Below, piece by piece: positions 1-7,611 of a stretch of DNA of 39,227 nucleotides. This DNA is from Bacteroidales bacterium (GTDB taxonomy: Bacteria > Bacteroidota > Bacteroidia > Bacteroidales > JAFGXI01): the NCBI GenBank assembly GCA_027064025.1, contig JAMOQL010000199.1:1-39227 (forward strand), in the 5' to 3' direction. A program made the position numbers and the translations under genes. Below the pieces are notes generated by a model. The model saw only the letters and a program-made list of their open reading frames with translations, ran no database searches and was not told the DNA's origin. How positions within the stretch are numbered: the first letter of the stretch is position 1; every line of letters starts with the position of its first letter.

Positions 1-369
1 AATTCCAAAGAAAACTCCCAAAACATTCCCCACCAAATCATTCACATTAAAAGTTCGCCAAGGGATTAGGTACTGCACTGCCTCTAAGATAAAAGCTAAA
101 AATAGTGCAAGTCCAAAAGCTCTAAACCCTTTTGATTGTCCTGCACCGCTTACTTCTTTATTACTAATGCTCGCTTGTGCTTTTGCCTCACTGCTTATAG
201 CCCCTAAAACAAGCAAAGGAAATAAGGGGATATATACCAATGCGTGTAGGATATAGTCCCAACGGATGCTTAGGATATAGTTATTGTTAAGCGCGGAGTT
301 TGTCCCGTTTATGGGGAGGAGGGTGCCGGCGGTTAAAAGGATTAGGTATGTGTTTCGTATCTTTTTCAA
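1..369 (-). CDS. VanZ-like family membrane protein, C-terminal end cut by window edge
   Basis: A reading frame runs from a stop codon at 373-375 to the left edge of the window. Its only plausible start is a TTG at 367-369, giving a protein that begins LKKIRNTYLILL. It has hydrophobic segments and then the run EAVQYLIPWRTFNVNDLVGN followed by a glycine-rich end. The E-x2-Q, R-x-F and D-x2-x-N pattern is typical of the VanZ-like family, small multi-spanning membrane proteins of mostly unknown role; VanZ itself gives low-level teicoplanin resistance. The gene lies downstream of cysN on the same strand, separated by a repeat-rich gap. The family assignment rests on this motif; function in this organism is unknown. 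Confidence 0.7.
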   Translation of the reverse strand, partial: MKKIRNTYLILLTAGTLLPINGTNSALNNNYILSIRWDYILHALVYIPLFPLLVLGAISSEAKAQASISNKEVSGAGQSKGFRAFGLALFLAFILEAVQYLIPWRTFNVNDLVGNVLGVFFGI

Positions 370-420
370 ATGTTATTTGCTTCTTGTAAGATGCCCTGCT
401 AGCGGAAAAAGTGGTAAAGT

Positions 421-604
421 GCCCTTTGGGCGTAAGACGTCTTCGGCGTAAGGTTTCGTGAGTTAGTTTGCTCTGCACGGTTCAAGACTGCTTCGGTCGT
501 GAAGAACTCCACTTCGACAAACTCAGCACAACGCCTCGCAAAATCGTCCATTACATTTCATTTCGAAGGACGATTTTGCGAGGGAGGCCTAAGCCGACCG
601 AAGC
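421..604. repeat. Hairpin-forming element, probable dispersed repeat, between cysN and the VanZ-like gene
   Basis: This gap is visibly richer in G and C than its surroundings and is full of CTTCGG-type motifs. It contains a perfect 16-bp inverted repeat, 534-549 and 568-583, with an 18-nt spacer. An outer inverted repeat of about 10 bp (490-499 and 595-604, gcttcggtcg and its complement) encloses it. No convincing reading frame is present. The style resembles the palindromic interspersed repeats seen in many Bacteroidota genomes, but no second copy is visible in this window, so repeat status is inferred. Confidence 0.5.
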
Positions 605-636
605 AATCTCATCCACCCTACCCAAATCCAACTCCT

Positions 637-2148
637 TTACATTACCACATCCACCCCTTCATCCAAAAGCATCTCCACAAATTGCCGGGTGATTTTCTCA
701 TTAGGAATAGATTCGAATTTACTTTTTAAAATAGCTTTATCAAGACGAACTACTGTTCTACCCTTGAGTTTTAGCTCTCGGTATTTATTTTCTGCTTCTT
801 CGGTATTGGCTACTTTATGCAGATTACCCTTGGCGGTGATGGTGCGAGAATCGGCATTTTTACTTTTGCCAATAATCATTCCTACCGCAGCAGTATTATT
901 GGTAATTGGATCGATTAGAATAAACGAACCCGTTATTTTATTGCGTTTATAAGGATCGAAGAAAAGTGGTTTATTAGTGGTTATTTGCACCTTACCAATA
1001 TCGTTTAGCTTAAAGAAATCTACATTGGAATGTTCCAAGGTATTCACATCTACTCGATAATCGATACTGCTTACAAAGGCACGGGTGCTATTATTGGCAT
1101 GCTTGATAAAGAATTGCATATCCTTATCCATATCTTTTTCGTCCATCCACACGAGCATGGCTTCCAGCTTCTGACTGATAGTCGGCACATTATCGGGATA
1201 CACAAACATATCGCCTCTACTAGCGTCAATCTCGTCTTCTAGAGTGATGGTCACCGACTGAGGAGGAAAGGCCTCATCTAAATTGCCATCATAGGTCACA
1301 ATTTCCTTAATCTTAGACTTCTGTCCCGAAGGAATCGACATAACCTCAGCACCTTGCTTCACAATTCCGGATGCTATCGTAGCAGCAAATCCACGAAAGT
1401 GAATATTAGGGCGATTTACAATCTGCACAGGATAACGCATATCATCGAAGTTACGATCGCTACTCACATGCACATTCTCCAAGAAATTAAGCAGAGTCCG
1501 ACCTTTATACCAAGACATATTATAACTTGTATCTACCACATTGTCGCCTTTTAAAGCTGAGATAGGGAAATAATGCACATCAGGGATATCCAGCGTTGCT
1601 GAAAAGTTTTTATAGTCTTCTACAATCCGGTCGAACACCTCTTGTGAGTAATCCTTGATATCCATTTTGTTTACCGCAACCACTACGTGCTTAATTCCCA
1701 ATAGGGAAACTAAGAAAGTATGTCGTTTGGTTTGCGTGATTACTCCTTTACGAGCATCAATCAGTATAATAGCCAAACTGGCTGTTGAAGCACCGGTTAC
1801 CATATTTCGGGTATATTGCTCATGTCCGGGAGTATCAGCCACAATAAATTTACGCTTATTGGTTGAGAAATAGCGATAAGCCACATCGATAGTAATTCCC
1901 TGCTCACGCTCGGCTTTTAAGCCATCAAGTAATAAGGCATAATCGATCTCACCCCCCGCATGACCCACGCGCTTACTATCACGCTCTAGGTTTGCCAGCT
2001 GATCATCGTAAAGTTTTTTACTATCAAATAATAGTCTCCCGATAAGAGTCGATTTTCCATCATCAACTGATCCTGCTGTTAGGATTCGTAATAGTCCTTT
2101 TCGCTGGTCTTGGTCTAGGAATTGTTGTATGTCTAGGTTGTTTGTCAT
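637..2148 (-). CDS. cysN: Sulfate adenylyltransferase subunit 1 (CysN, GTPase)
   Basis: This is the GTPase subunit of ATP sulfurylase. With CysD it makes adenosine 5'-phosphosulfate from ATP and sulfate, driven by GTP hydrolysis. The 503-residue protein shows the EF-Tu-like G motifs: GSVDDGKST near residue 27, [12 protein letters not shown] near 105, NKMD near 160 and SALKGDNV near 200. Beta-barrel translation-factor domains follow. There is no C-terminal APS kinase domain, so this is plain CysN and not a CysNC fusion. The ATG start fits the family. It is the distal gene of the cysD-cysN pair, but the two are separated here by a four-helix-bundle gene and repeat arrays. Identity is secure; whether the APS feeds cysteine synthesis or polysaccharide sulfation cannot be read from this window. 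Confidence 0.95.
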   Translation of the reverse strand: MTNNLDIQQFLDQDQRKGLLRILTAGSVDDGKSTLIGRLLFDSKKLYDDQLANLERDSKRVGHAGGEIDYALLLDGLKAEREQGITIDVAYRYFSTNKRKFIVADTPGHEQYTRNMVTGASTASLAIILIDARKGVITQTKRHTFLVSLLGIKHVVVAVNKMDIKDYSQEVFDRIVEDYKNFSATLDIPDVHYFPISALKGDNVVDTSYNMSWYKGRTLLNFLENVHVSSDRNFDDMRYPVQIVNRPNIHFRGFAATIASGIVKQGAEVMSIPSGQKSKIKEIVTYDGNLDEAFPPQSVTITLEDEIDASRGDMFVYPDNVPTISQKLEAMLVWMDEKDMDKDMQFFIKHANNSTRAFVSSIDYRVDVNTLEHSNVDFFKLNDIGKVQITTNKPLFFDPYKRNKITGSFILIDPITNNTAAVGMIIGKSKNADSRTITAKGNLHKVANTEEAENKYRELKLKGRTVVRLDKAILKSKFESIPNEKITRQFVEMLLDEGVDVVM

Positions 2149-2168
2149 ATTATATCTTTGTAAAAAAA

Positions 2169-2275
2169 GGGTTGTAAGGGGTTGTAAAGATTAGTAAAGG
2201 GTTGTAAAGATTAGTAAAGGGTTGTAAAGATTAGTAAAGGGTTGTAAAGATTAGTAAAGGGTTGTAAAGGGTTGT
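2169..2275. repeat. Tandem array of 10-bp units (20-bp higher-order repeat), left array
   Basis: On the plus strand the 10-mers gttgtaaaga and ttagtaaagg alternate strictly, four full 20-bp periods from 2181 to 2260, with partial units on both sides. The array fills the gap between the four-helix-bundle gene stop and the cysN start. Rephased, its units read taaagggttg and taaagattag. These correspond one-to-one with the two unit types of the right-hand array at 2661-2760 read on the opposite strand, so the two arrays are inverted relatives flanking the small gene. Confidence 0.95.
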
Positions 2276-2628
2276 TATTTTGAGCCAATTGTTCTAATGT
2301 AATTATTTAATTTAACACTAATTGTATCTAATCTCAATTTAAGGTCATGAAAAACTTCATCATCTATTAACTTTCTGTTATTTGCTTTAGTAATCCAAGT
2401 AATCGTTTCGAACAAGGAACCTCTTGAATAATAACTAAAATTCTTTCGTTCTTTATAATGATATCTTCCTAAACCTTCACTTAAGTTTGCAGCAATTGAA
2501 TCAGTTGATCTTACTAATTGTTTTCCTATGGTATCTTTATCAAAATAATTCCATTTAGAAACTAATGAATAAACATCTTCACCTATTGACATAGACAAAT
2601 TATAAATTTGAAAATCCTCCAGTAACAT
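2275..2628 (-). CDS. Four-helix-bundle protein of the 23S rRNA intervening-sequence family
   Basis: This 117-residue protein has the family hallmarks: an N-terminal EDFQIYNLSMSI helix, the SIAANLSEGLGR segment near residues 45-56 and GSLFETITWI near residues 71-80. The family (often called S23 or IVP, related to the Avd protein of diversity-generating retroelements) is named for open reading frames inside 23S rRNA intervening sequences, but stand-alone copies are common in Bacteroidota. No biochemical role is established; nucleic-acid binding is suspected from the basic Avd relative. The gene interrupts the cysD-cysN pair and has a repeat array on each side. It has its own ATG start at 2628. 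It looks like an inserted cargo unit and not part of sulfate activation, but that is inference. Confidence 0.88.
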   Translation of the reverse strand: MLLEDFQIYNLSMSIGEDVYSLVSKWNYFDKDTIGKQLVRSTDSIAANLSEGLGRYHYKERKNFSYYSRGSLFETITWITKANNRKLIDDEVFHDLKLRLDTISVKLNNYIRTIGSK

Positions 2629-2660
2629 CTTCTATTTATTTCCTATACTTTACCTTTTTA

Positions 2661-2760
2661 CTACTCCTTACAATCCCTTACTACTCCTTACTACTCCTTA
2701 CTACTCCTTACAATCCCTTACAATCCCTTACAATCCCTTACTACTCCTTACAATTTCTTA
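2661..2760. repeat. Tandem array of ten 10-bp units in two variants, right array
   Basis: On the plus strand ten contiguous 10-mers are of two kinds, C = ctactcctta and D = caatccctta, in the order C D C C C D D D C D', where the last unit (caatttctta) has diverged. On the transcribed minus strand each unit begins with TAA, so stops occur in all three frames within 30 nt of the end of cysD. Units match those of the left array at about nine of ten pairable positions, counting G-U, when the transcript is folded back. Confidence 0.95.
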
Positions 2761-2774
2761 CTTCTTAACTATAT

Positions 2775-3686
2775 TTAGAAATACCCCTCCCGTTTCTTCT
2801 CCTCCATACTACCATCTTGATCAAAATCAATTACACGAGTGGTACGTTCAGATTGAGTAGTAGTCATCATTTCTTCTACGATTTCCTCGATATTGGAAGC
2901 GGTAGATTCTACGGCGCCCGTAAGTGGATAACATCCCAAGGTACGGAAACGCACCATGCGCATCTCAGCCTTATCAGCTAATTCTTTTGGCATACGATCA
3001 TCATCAACAAGGACTAATGCTCCGTTATACTCAACTACAGAGCGTTCTTTTGCATAATAAAGTGGTACTATTGGTATTTTTTCCAGACGAATGTAGTTCC
3101 ATATATCAAGTTCTGTCCAATTAGAAATAGGAAATACCCTTATTGATTCTCCTTTATGTACTTTAGTATTATATATATTCCAAAGCTCAGGACGTTGATT
3201 TTTCGGATCCCATTGGTGAAATTCATTGCGAAAAGAAAATATACGCTCTTTAGCTCTAGATTTCTCTTCATCACGACGAGCACCACCAAAAGCAGCATCA
3301 AAACCATACTTATCCAAAGCGGCTAACAGAGCTTGTGTTTTCATCACATCAGTATGGACCTTTGAACCATGAGTAAATGGTCCAATACCTTTTTCAAAAC
3401 CTTCCTTATTATATTCTACAATTAAGTCCCAGTTATTCTCCTTAGCATAATGGTCGCGGAATTGTGTCATTTCTTTAAATTTCCACTTTGAATCAATATG
3501 CATTAAAGGGAACGGAACTTTTCCGGGAGCAAAAGCTTTTTCCGCTAAACGAACCATTACAGAAGAATCTTTACCAATGCTATAGAGCATAACCGGATTC
3601 TCAAATTCTGCTGCAACTTCACGAATAATATGTATCGCTTCTGCTTCTAATTCTCTGAGATTAGATAAATTGTATGAGTTATTCAA
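2775..3686 (-). CDS. cysD: Sulfate adenylyltransferase subunit 2 (CysD)
   Basis: This is the catalytic, ATP-pyrophosphatase-type subunit of ATP sulfurylase and partner of CysN. The 303-residue protein has the PP-loop SIGKDSSVM near residues 41-49 and the conserved [16 protein letters not shown] segment near residues 135-150, ending in the KKREGYF tail typical of CysD. The N-terminal run [19 protein letters not shown] aligns with the usual beginning of the family. No ATG is available: an in-frame stop lies just upstream (3705-3707), so translation most likely begins at the TTG at 3686. It follows the UDP-sugar dehydrogenase gene by 35 bp, suggesting co-transcription. Confidence in the identity is very high; the exact start is less certain. 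Confidence 0.95.
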   Translation of the reverse strand: MNNSYNLSNLRELEAEAIHIIREVAAEFENPVMLYSIGKDSSVMVRLAEKAFAPGKVPFPLMHIDSKWKFKEMTQFRDHYAKENNWDLIVEYNKEGFEKGIGPFTHGSKVHTDVMKTQALLAALDKYGFDAAFGGARRDEEKSRAKERIFSFRNEFHQWDPKNQRPELWNIYNTKVHKGESIRVFPISNWTELDIWNYIRLEKIPIVPLYYAKERSVVEYNGALVLVDDDRMPKELADKAEMRMVRFRTLGCYPLTGAVESTASNIEEIVEEMMTTTQSERTTRVIDFDQDGSMEEKKREGYF

Positions 3687-3721
3687 ATTAAAAAATTTTA
3701 CTGATTAATAAAGAAATTATT

Positions 3722-4978
3722 TTATAATCTAGCATCGATAATTTCCTTGGGAAGAATAGATTTTACATCATAAATTATTGATCCGGCATTTTTAAATTTA
3801 GCATAGTCAATATGTTTAAACTGATTATGAGAAACAGCCAATATTACACAACCATAATTTTCAAAATCTGTAATTTCATTTATCATATCAATACCAAACT
3901 CATCTTTAACATGCTCATAAGATGCCCAAGGATCATATACATCTACATCCATAGAGAAATCTTTTAGCTCATGATAAACATCAATTGTACGAGTATTTCG
4001 AATATCAGGGCAATTTTCTTTAAATGTGATTCCTAAAAGAAGAGCTTTAGCATTCTTAACAGGCTTTCCGGCTTTTACCATAAGTTTAACCACTTCAGTA
4101 GCAACATAAGCCCCCATAGAATCATTAAGGCGACGACCCGCAAGAATAATTTCAGGATGATAACCAACCTCTTGAGCTTTCTGAGCCAAGTAAAAAGGAT
4201 CAACACCTATACAATGACCTCCAACCATTCCCGGACGGAAAGGCAAGAAATTCCATTTAGTACCTGCAGCCTCTAAAACCTCCAAAGTATCAATTTTCAT
4301 AAGATTAAAAATCTTGGCAAGTTCATTTACAAAAGCAATATTTATATCTCTTTGTGAATTTTCTATTATCTTCGAAGCCTCAGCGACTTTTATAGAAGAT
4401 GCTAAATGTGTCCCTGCAGTAATTATTTCATTATAAAGGGCATCCACTTCTTTGCCGATTTCAGGAGTAGAACCGGACGTAACCTTTTTAATCGTAGTTA
4501 AAGTATTAACTTTATCACCCGGATTTATCCTCTCAGGAGAGTAACCAACAAAGAAATCCCTATTCATTTTCTTACCTGAGACCTTTTCAATTACCGGCAC
4601 ACAGTCTTCTTCAGTAGCCCCCGGATAAACAGTAGATTCGTAAATCACTATATCTCCTTTTTTTATTACTTTACCAACAGTAGTAGATGCACTGATTAAA
4701 GGTGTTAAATCTGGCCGATTATTTTTATCTGTAGGAGTAGGAACAGCAACAATAAATATTTGTGCATGACGAAGGTCATCAATATTAGTTGTAAAGGTTA
4801 AATGTTTTGCGGCAGCTAAATCCTCGTCAGAAGTCTCAAGTGTAGAATCATGTCCTCCTTCTAACTCCTCAACACGAGCTTGATTAATTTCAAATCCTAT
4901 AACCTTACGTTTCTTGCCGAACTCCACTGCTAAAGGCAAGCCTACATAACCTAATCCTATTACTGCTAAAGTTTTCAT
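3722..4978 (-). CDS. UDP-N-acetyl-hexosamine 6-dehydrogenase (TviB/VipA/WbpO type nucleotide sugar dehydrogenase)
   Basis: This NAD-dependent enzyme oxidises a UDP-sugar twice at C6 to the uronic acid, a precursor for surface polysaccharide. In the 418-residue protein GLGYVGLP (residues 8-15) is the dinucleotide-binding loop, YSPERINPGD lies in the middle region, and GGHCIGVDPFYL near residue 255 carries the catalytic cysteine. The C-terminal UDP-binding domain contains GITFKENCPDIRNT. The pattern fits UDP-GlcNAc or UDP-GalNAc dehydrogenases better than UDP-glucose dehydrogenases, but substrate choice cannot be fixed by eye. A polysaccharide-type regulator lies upstream and cysD and cysN lie downstream, which would suit a uronic-acid-containing and perhaps sulfated glycan. 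Confidence 0.9.
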   Translation of the reverse strand: MKTLAVIGLGYVGLPLAVEFGKKRKVIGFEINQARVEELEGGHDSTLETSDEDLAAAKHLTFTTNIDDLRHAQIFIVAVPTPTDKNNRPDLTPLISASTTVGKVIKKGDIVIYESTVYPGATEEDCVPVIEKVSGKKMNRDFFVGYSPERINPGDKVNTLTTIKKVTSGSTPEIGKEVDALYNEIITAGTHLASSIKVAEASKIIENSQRDINIAFVNELAKIFNLMKIDTLEVLEAAGTKWNFLPFRPGMVGGHCIGVDPFYLAQKAQEVGYHPEIILAGRRLNDSMGAYVATEVVKLMVKAGKPVKNAKALLLGITFKENCPDIRNTRTIDVYHELKDFSMDVDVYDPWASYEHVKDEFGIDMINEITDFENYGCVILAVSHNQFKHIDYAKFKNAGSIIYDVKSILPKEIIDARL

Positions 4979-5168
4979 ATATTTTAAATGTTTATTTTGG
5001 TAATATGGAACACCTTATGATAAAAATAATCATTCTCTTGTGTGTTTAATAATTATTTGAATCATCGGTGTTTCATAAATACATATTTTACTATTAAGCT
5101 ACAAAGATGTATTTTAATACTATCAAGCCCATTAAATTTAGTGTTAAAAAAATCGAATTTATATTGAT

Positions 5169-5244
5169 AAAAGCTGCCTAAACGGCGTAGCTTCGCCACC
5201 TTAGTTACATCACCATTTGGTAACGCCCTAATTAGGTGGCTTTT
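5169..5244. other. Structured palindromic element between regulator and sugar dehydrogenase genes
   Basis: The element is bounded by a 12-bp stem (5169-5180 with 5233-5244; ten Watson-Crick pairs and two G-U pairs when the plus strand is read as RNA). Inside are two further hairpins, ggcg/cgcc at 5184-5197 and gttac/gtaac at 5204-5224, giving a three-way-junction-like fold. A competing stem joins gccacc around 5196 with ggtggc at 5235-5240. The rest of the 297-bp gap holds only AT-rich sequence and one weak promoter-like box near 5103-5110. It could be a terminator or attenuator for the upstream regulator, or a small palindromic repeat. Confidence 0.5.
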
Positions 5245-5275
5245 ACGAATAAGTTAAAAATGTTACAAATTTAAC

Positions 5276-5815
5276 TTACGCCTCATTACTCCAGAGCAGT
5301 ATATATTCCGTACTGTTCTTCTCTTGGAGAAATGCTCCTATTTCATTACAGGAAAATAATAAATAACGAATTTTTCGTTTTATCACTTTCTCTGCTTTAT
5401 TAATTATATCAAGTAGATATGACTTATTAATATCATCTCCTACAAAAACTAAATCTATAATTGTACTATCCTTTCCTTTTGCGAAATCGCCAACCAAAAA
5501 CACCTTATCTAAGGAACCAATATTATTAATTACCTTATCTAAAATCTTATCGATACCAATTTGTTTAAGCAAAATATTATGGATTTCAGGATATAGAGGA
5601 TGATTAGTATTTGCTTTAAAAAACTTTTTGTTGCCTCGAAACTCAGATTTAAGCATACCAGCATCTTCAAATTTGTTCAATTCAAGACGTATTCCATTGG
5701 TAGAATCACCGAATTCAGACTCAAGATTTCGCAAATAGGACTCTGCATTCTCATTGAGAAAAAATTTTAATAATAGTTTAATCCTTGTTTTTGAAGTTAT
5801 TAAAGTCTCTAACAT
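5276..5815 (-). CDS. Winged-helix regulator with degenerate nucleotidyltransferase-like C-terminal domain
   Basis: The 179-residue protein opens with a winged helix-turn-helix of ArsR type: TSKTRIKLLLKFFLN, then YLRNLESEFGDSTNGIRLELNKFEDAGML and a wing around residues 55-70. The second half contains VFLVGDFAKGKDSTIIDLVFVGDD, which matches the shape of a minimal nucleotidyltransferase core (GSxxxG...DxD). The GS pair is GD and the first Asp of the metal pair is replaced by Ile, so catalysis is unlikely. Proteins of this layout occur at the head of Bacteroidota polysaccharide loci, which fits the sugar dehydrogenase gene downstream. It probably binds DNA, perhaps responding to a nucleotide; that is inference. 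Confidence 0.75.
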   Translation of the reverse strand: MLETLITSKTRIKLLLKFFLNENAESYLRNLESEFGDSTNGIRLELNKFEDAGMLKSEFRGNKKFFKANTNHPLYPEIHNILLKQIGIDKILDKVINNIGSLDKVFLVGDFAKGKDSTIIDLVFVGDDINKSYLLDIINKAEKVIKRKIRYLLFSCNEIGAFLQEKNSTEYILLWSNEA

Positions 5816-5888
5816 AAATATATTTAAAACCGAGCAATATAATTACTCACAAAAATCAATCTCCGTGCAATTAGTTATAATTATAATG

Positions 5889-5896
5889 CAAATATA
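5889..5896 (-). promoter_or_regulatory. Promoter -7 box for the winged-helix regulator
   Basis: The minus strand reads TATATTTG, an exact TAnnTTTG box, with a TTG at 5915-5917 at about the spacing expected of a -33 element. It would give a leader of roughly 70 nt before the start at 5815. Confidence 0.5.
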
Positions 5897-6007
5897 TAAA
5901 GATATGTTGAGAATACAAGCCTAAATAGTATCTATTCTAAAAATTAGGTAAAATACCTATAAAGGACAAAAAATAAAAACAACTATACTCACAAAAGTAA
6001 GTTACAA

Positions 6008-6976
6008 CTATACTTCCCTTTTAATTAACTGTTGTAGAAACGAATAAACTTCTTTCTTATCAGATTCATTTATTTCCAACTTATTAAGAATATCTAGAGA
6101 ATTAGCATATAATTCTTCAATCTTATTTTGAGTAATTTTTTTGATCGAAAGTAAATCATACATATTTAGTACTTCTTTTACCTTTTTTTTGGGGTTTTCA
6201 ATTTCAAAAGCTTTTTTTAATCTATCTAAATTTTCACCTTTAGCTAATTCAAAAGACTTTATGTAAAGGTATGTTTTCTTATTTGTTAGAATATCATTTC
6301 CTATAGGTTTTCCAAAAACATCTTGATCTCCAAACGCATCAAGATAATCATCTCGTAGCTGAAAAGCGAGGCCTATTAAAATACCAAAATCATAAATTTT
6401 TTCAATATTATCTTTTGAAGCTTTAGCAGCAATAGCACCTATTTTAAGTGCGGCAGCTATTAGCACAGCTGTTTTAAGCCTTATCATTTTCATATAATCC
6501 TCAACTCCAATTCGACTTTCACTTTCAAAGTTCATATCATATTGTTGCCCTTCGCATACTTCTCTAGCTGTTTTATTAAAAGCATGAATCGTATCAACCA
6601 ATATCTCAGGCTTTGTTTTAGCAACATATTCATAAGCGAGAACAAACATTGTATCACCTGAAAGAATAGCTGTATTAGCATTCCACTTTTGATAAACCGA
6701 CGGCAAGCCTCTACGTAAAGGAGATTTATCCATTATATCATCATGCAAAAGAGTAAAATTATGAAAGATCTCCAATCCTATAGCAGAGTTATAAACATCT
6801 TCTAACTTACCTCCAAATAGCGAACAAGAAATTAAACTCAATAAAGGGCGTAGTCTTTTACCTCCACGTGAAAGAGAATACTGTATAGGCTCGTATAGCT
6901 CTTTTGGGTTTGCAATATATTGTCTATTATCAAATAATTCTGAAACCTTTTCTTGTAATTCTTTAATTGTGTGCAT
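6008..6976 (-). CDS. Polyprenyl diphosphate synthase (trans-isoprenyl diphosphate synthase)
   Basis: This 322-residue enzyme condenses isopentenyl diphosphate with allylic diphosphates. Both aspartate-rich motifs are intact: LLHDDIMDKSPLRRG near residues 77-91 and LRDDYLDAFGD near residue 210, along with GGKRLRP near the N terminus. Length and motifs fit the IspA/IspB/GGPP synthase superfamily. The product chain length cannot be decided by eye; Bacteroidota carry a short-chain (farnesyl or geranylgeranyl) enzyme and a long-chain one for menaquinone. A TATATTTG box lies at 6999-7006 on the minus strand, just upstream, so it is probably transcribed on its own after the DUF3109 gene. Confidence 0.9.
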   Translation of the reverse strand: MHTIKELQEKVSELFDNRQYIANPKELYEPIQYSLSRGGKRLRPLLSLISCSLFGGKLEDVYNSAIGLEIFHNFTLLHDDIMDKSPLRRGLPSVYQKWNANTAILSGDTMFVLAYEYVAKTKPEILVDTIHAFNKTAREVCEGQQYDMNFESESRIGVEDYMKMIRLKTAVLIAAALKIGAIAAKASKDNIEKIYDFGILIGLAFQLRDDYLDAFGDQDVFGKPIGNDILTNKKTYLYIKSFELAKGENLDRLKKAFEIENPKKKVKEVLNMYDLLSIKKITQNKIEELYANSLDILNKLEINESDKKEVYSFLQQLIKREV

Positions 6977-6998
6977 AGTATAAAATAATAATAATTGG

Positions 6999-7006
6999 CA
7001 AATATA
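6999..7006 (-). promoter_or_regulatory. Promoter -7 box for the polyprenyl synthase gene
   Basis: TATATTTG on the minus strand matches TAnnTTTG and lies about 23 bp before the ATG at 6976. No clear -33 element is seen. Confidence 0.45.
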
Positions 7007-7014
7007 GAAAAATA

Positions 7015-7599
7015 CTATCTATTAAGAACTTCATCATATGCTCCGGACTCAATTTCGTCCTGAAGTTTTTGATACCAATCTTCTCCATATTTTCTAATTA
7101 AAGGCTCTTTAAGCATTTTATAAACAGGCACACCTAATTTAGCGCCGTATTTCAAGGCTGAATTACAAATTGGCCATTGATGATAATTAATGGCATCAAA
7201 CTCTTCATATTCAGTAATTCTTATGGGATAAAGATGACAAGAAATTGGCTTTTGAAAGTCAATTTTTCCTTCTAAGTATGCTTTTTCTATAGCACAATAA
7301 GAGATGCCATTCTCAAAGTAAACAAATACACATTCTCTATCATTAACAAGTGGAGTAACATAATCTCCATCAACACCATAATCAAAAACTCCAATCTTAT
7401 CTATTACTTCTATTCCCTCTTTTCGCATATATGGAACTATGTCATCAATAGCATCTTCAATAATTCCAATCTCATTCTCATCAAGAGGGGCGCCTTCATC
7501 ACCCTCGACACAACAATCACCATGACAAGCCTTAAGATCACATAAAAAATGTACTTTGATTACATCTTCCGAAATAATTGTTCTTCCAATATTTATCAT
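7015..7599 (-). CDS. DUF3109 family protein (cysteine-cluster protein)
   Basis: This is a conserved Bacteroidota protein of unknown function. The ATG at 7599 gives MINIGRTIISEDVIKVHFLC, which matches where family members start; a longer reading frame upstream lacks support. The segment CDLKACHGDCCVEGD near residues 20-34 and later cysteines in NDRECVF, SYCAIE, SCHLYP and WPICN suggest a bound metal or iron-sulfur cluster, similar in style to YkgJ-type zinc or iron-chelating proteins. Bacterial genomes often place it alone, as here. The nearest promoter-like box ends only a few bases before the start codon. No reaction can be assigned. Confidence 0.88.
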   Translation of the reverse strand: MINIGRTIISEDVIKVHFLCDLKACHGDCCVEGDEGAPLDENEIGIIEDAIDDIVPYMRKEGIEVIDKIGVFDYGVDGDYVTPLVNDRECVFVYFENGISYCAIEKAYLEGKIDFQKPISCHLYPIRITEYEEFDAINYHQWPICNSALKYGAKLGVPVYKMLKEPLIRKYGEDWYQKLQDEIESGAYDEVLNR

Positions 7600-7603
7600 T
7601 TGG

Positions 7604-7611
7604 CAAATGTA
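7604..7611 (-). promoter_or_regulatory. Promoter -7 box almost abutting the DUF3109 start codon
   Basis: The minus strand reads TACATTTG (TAnnTTTG), ending 4 bp before the ATG at 7599. If used, the transcript would be leaderless or nearly so. Confidence 0.4.

Noticed and set aside
468-729. Plus-strand open frames across the repeat-rich gap
   Set aside because: They run through the hairpin element and antisense to the end of cysN, with proline- and histidine-rich low-information translations.
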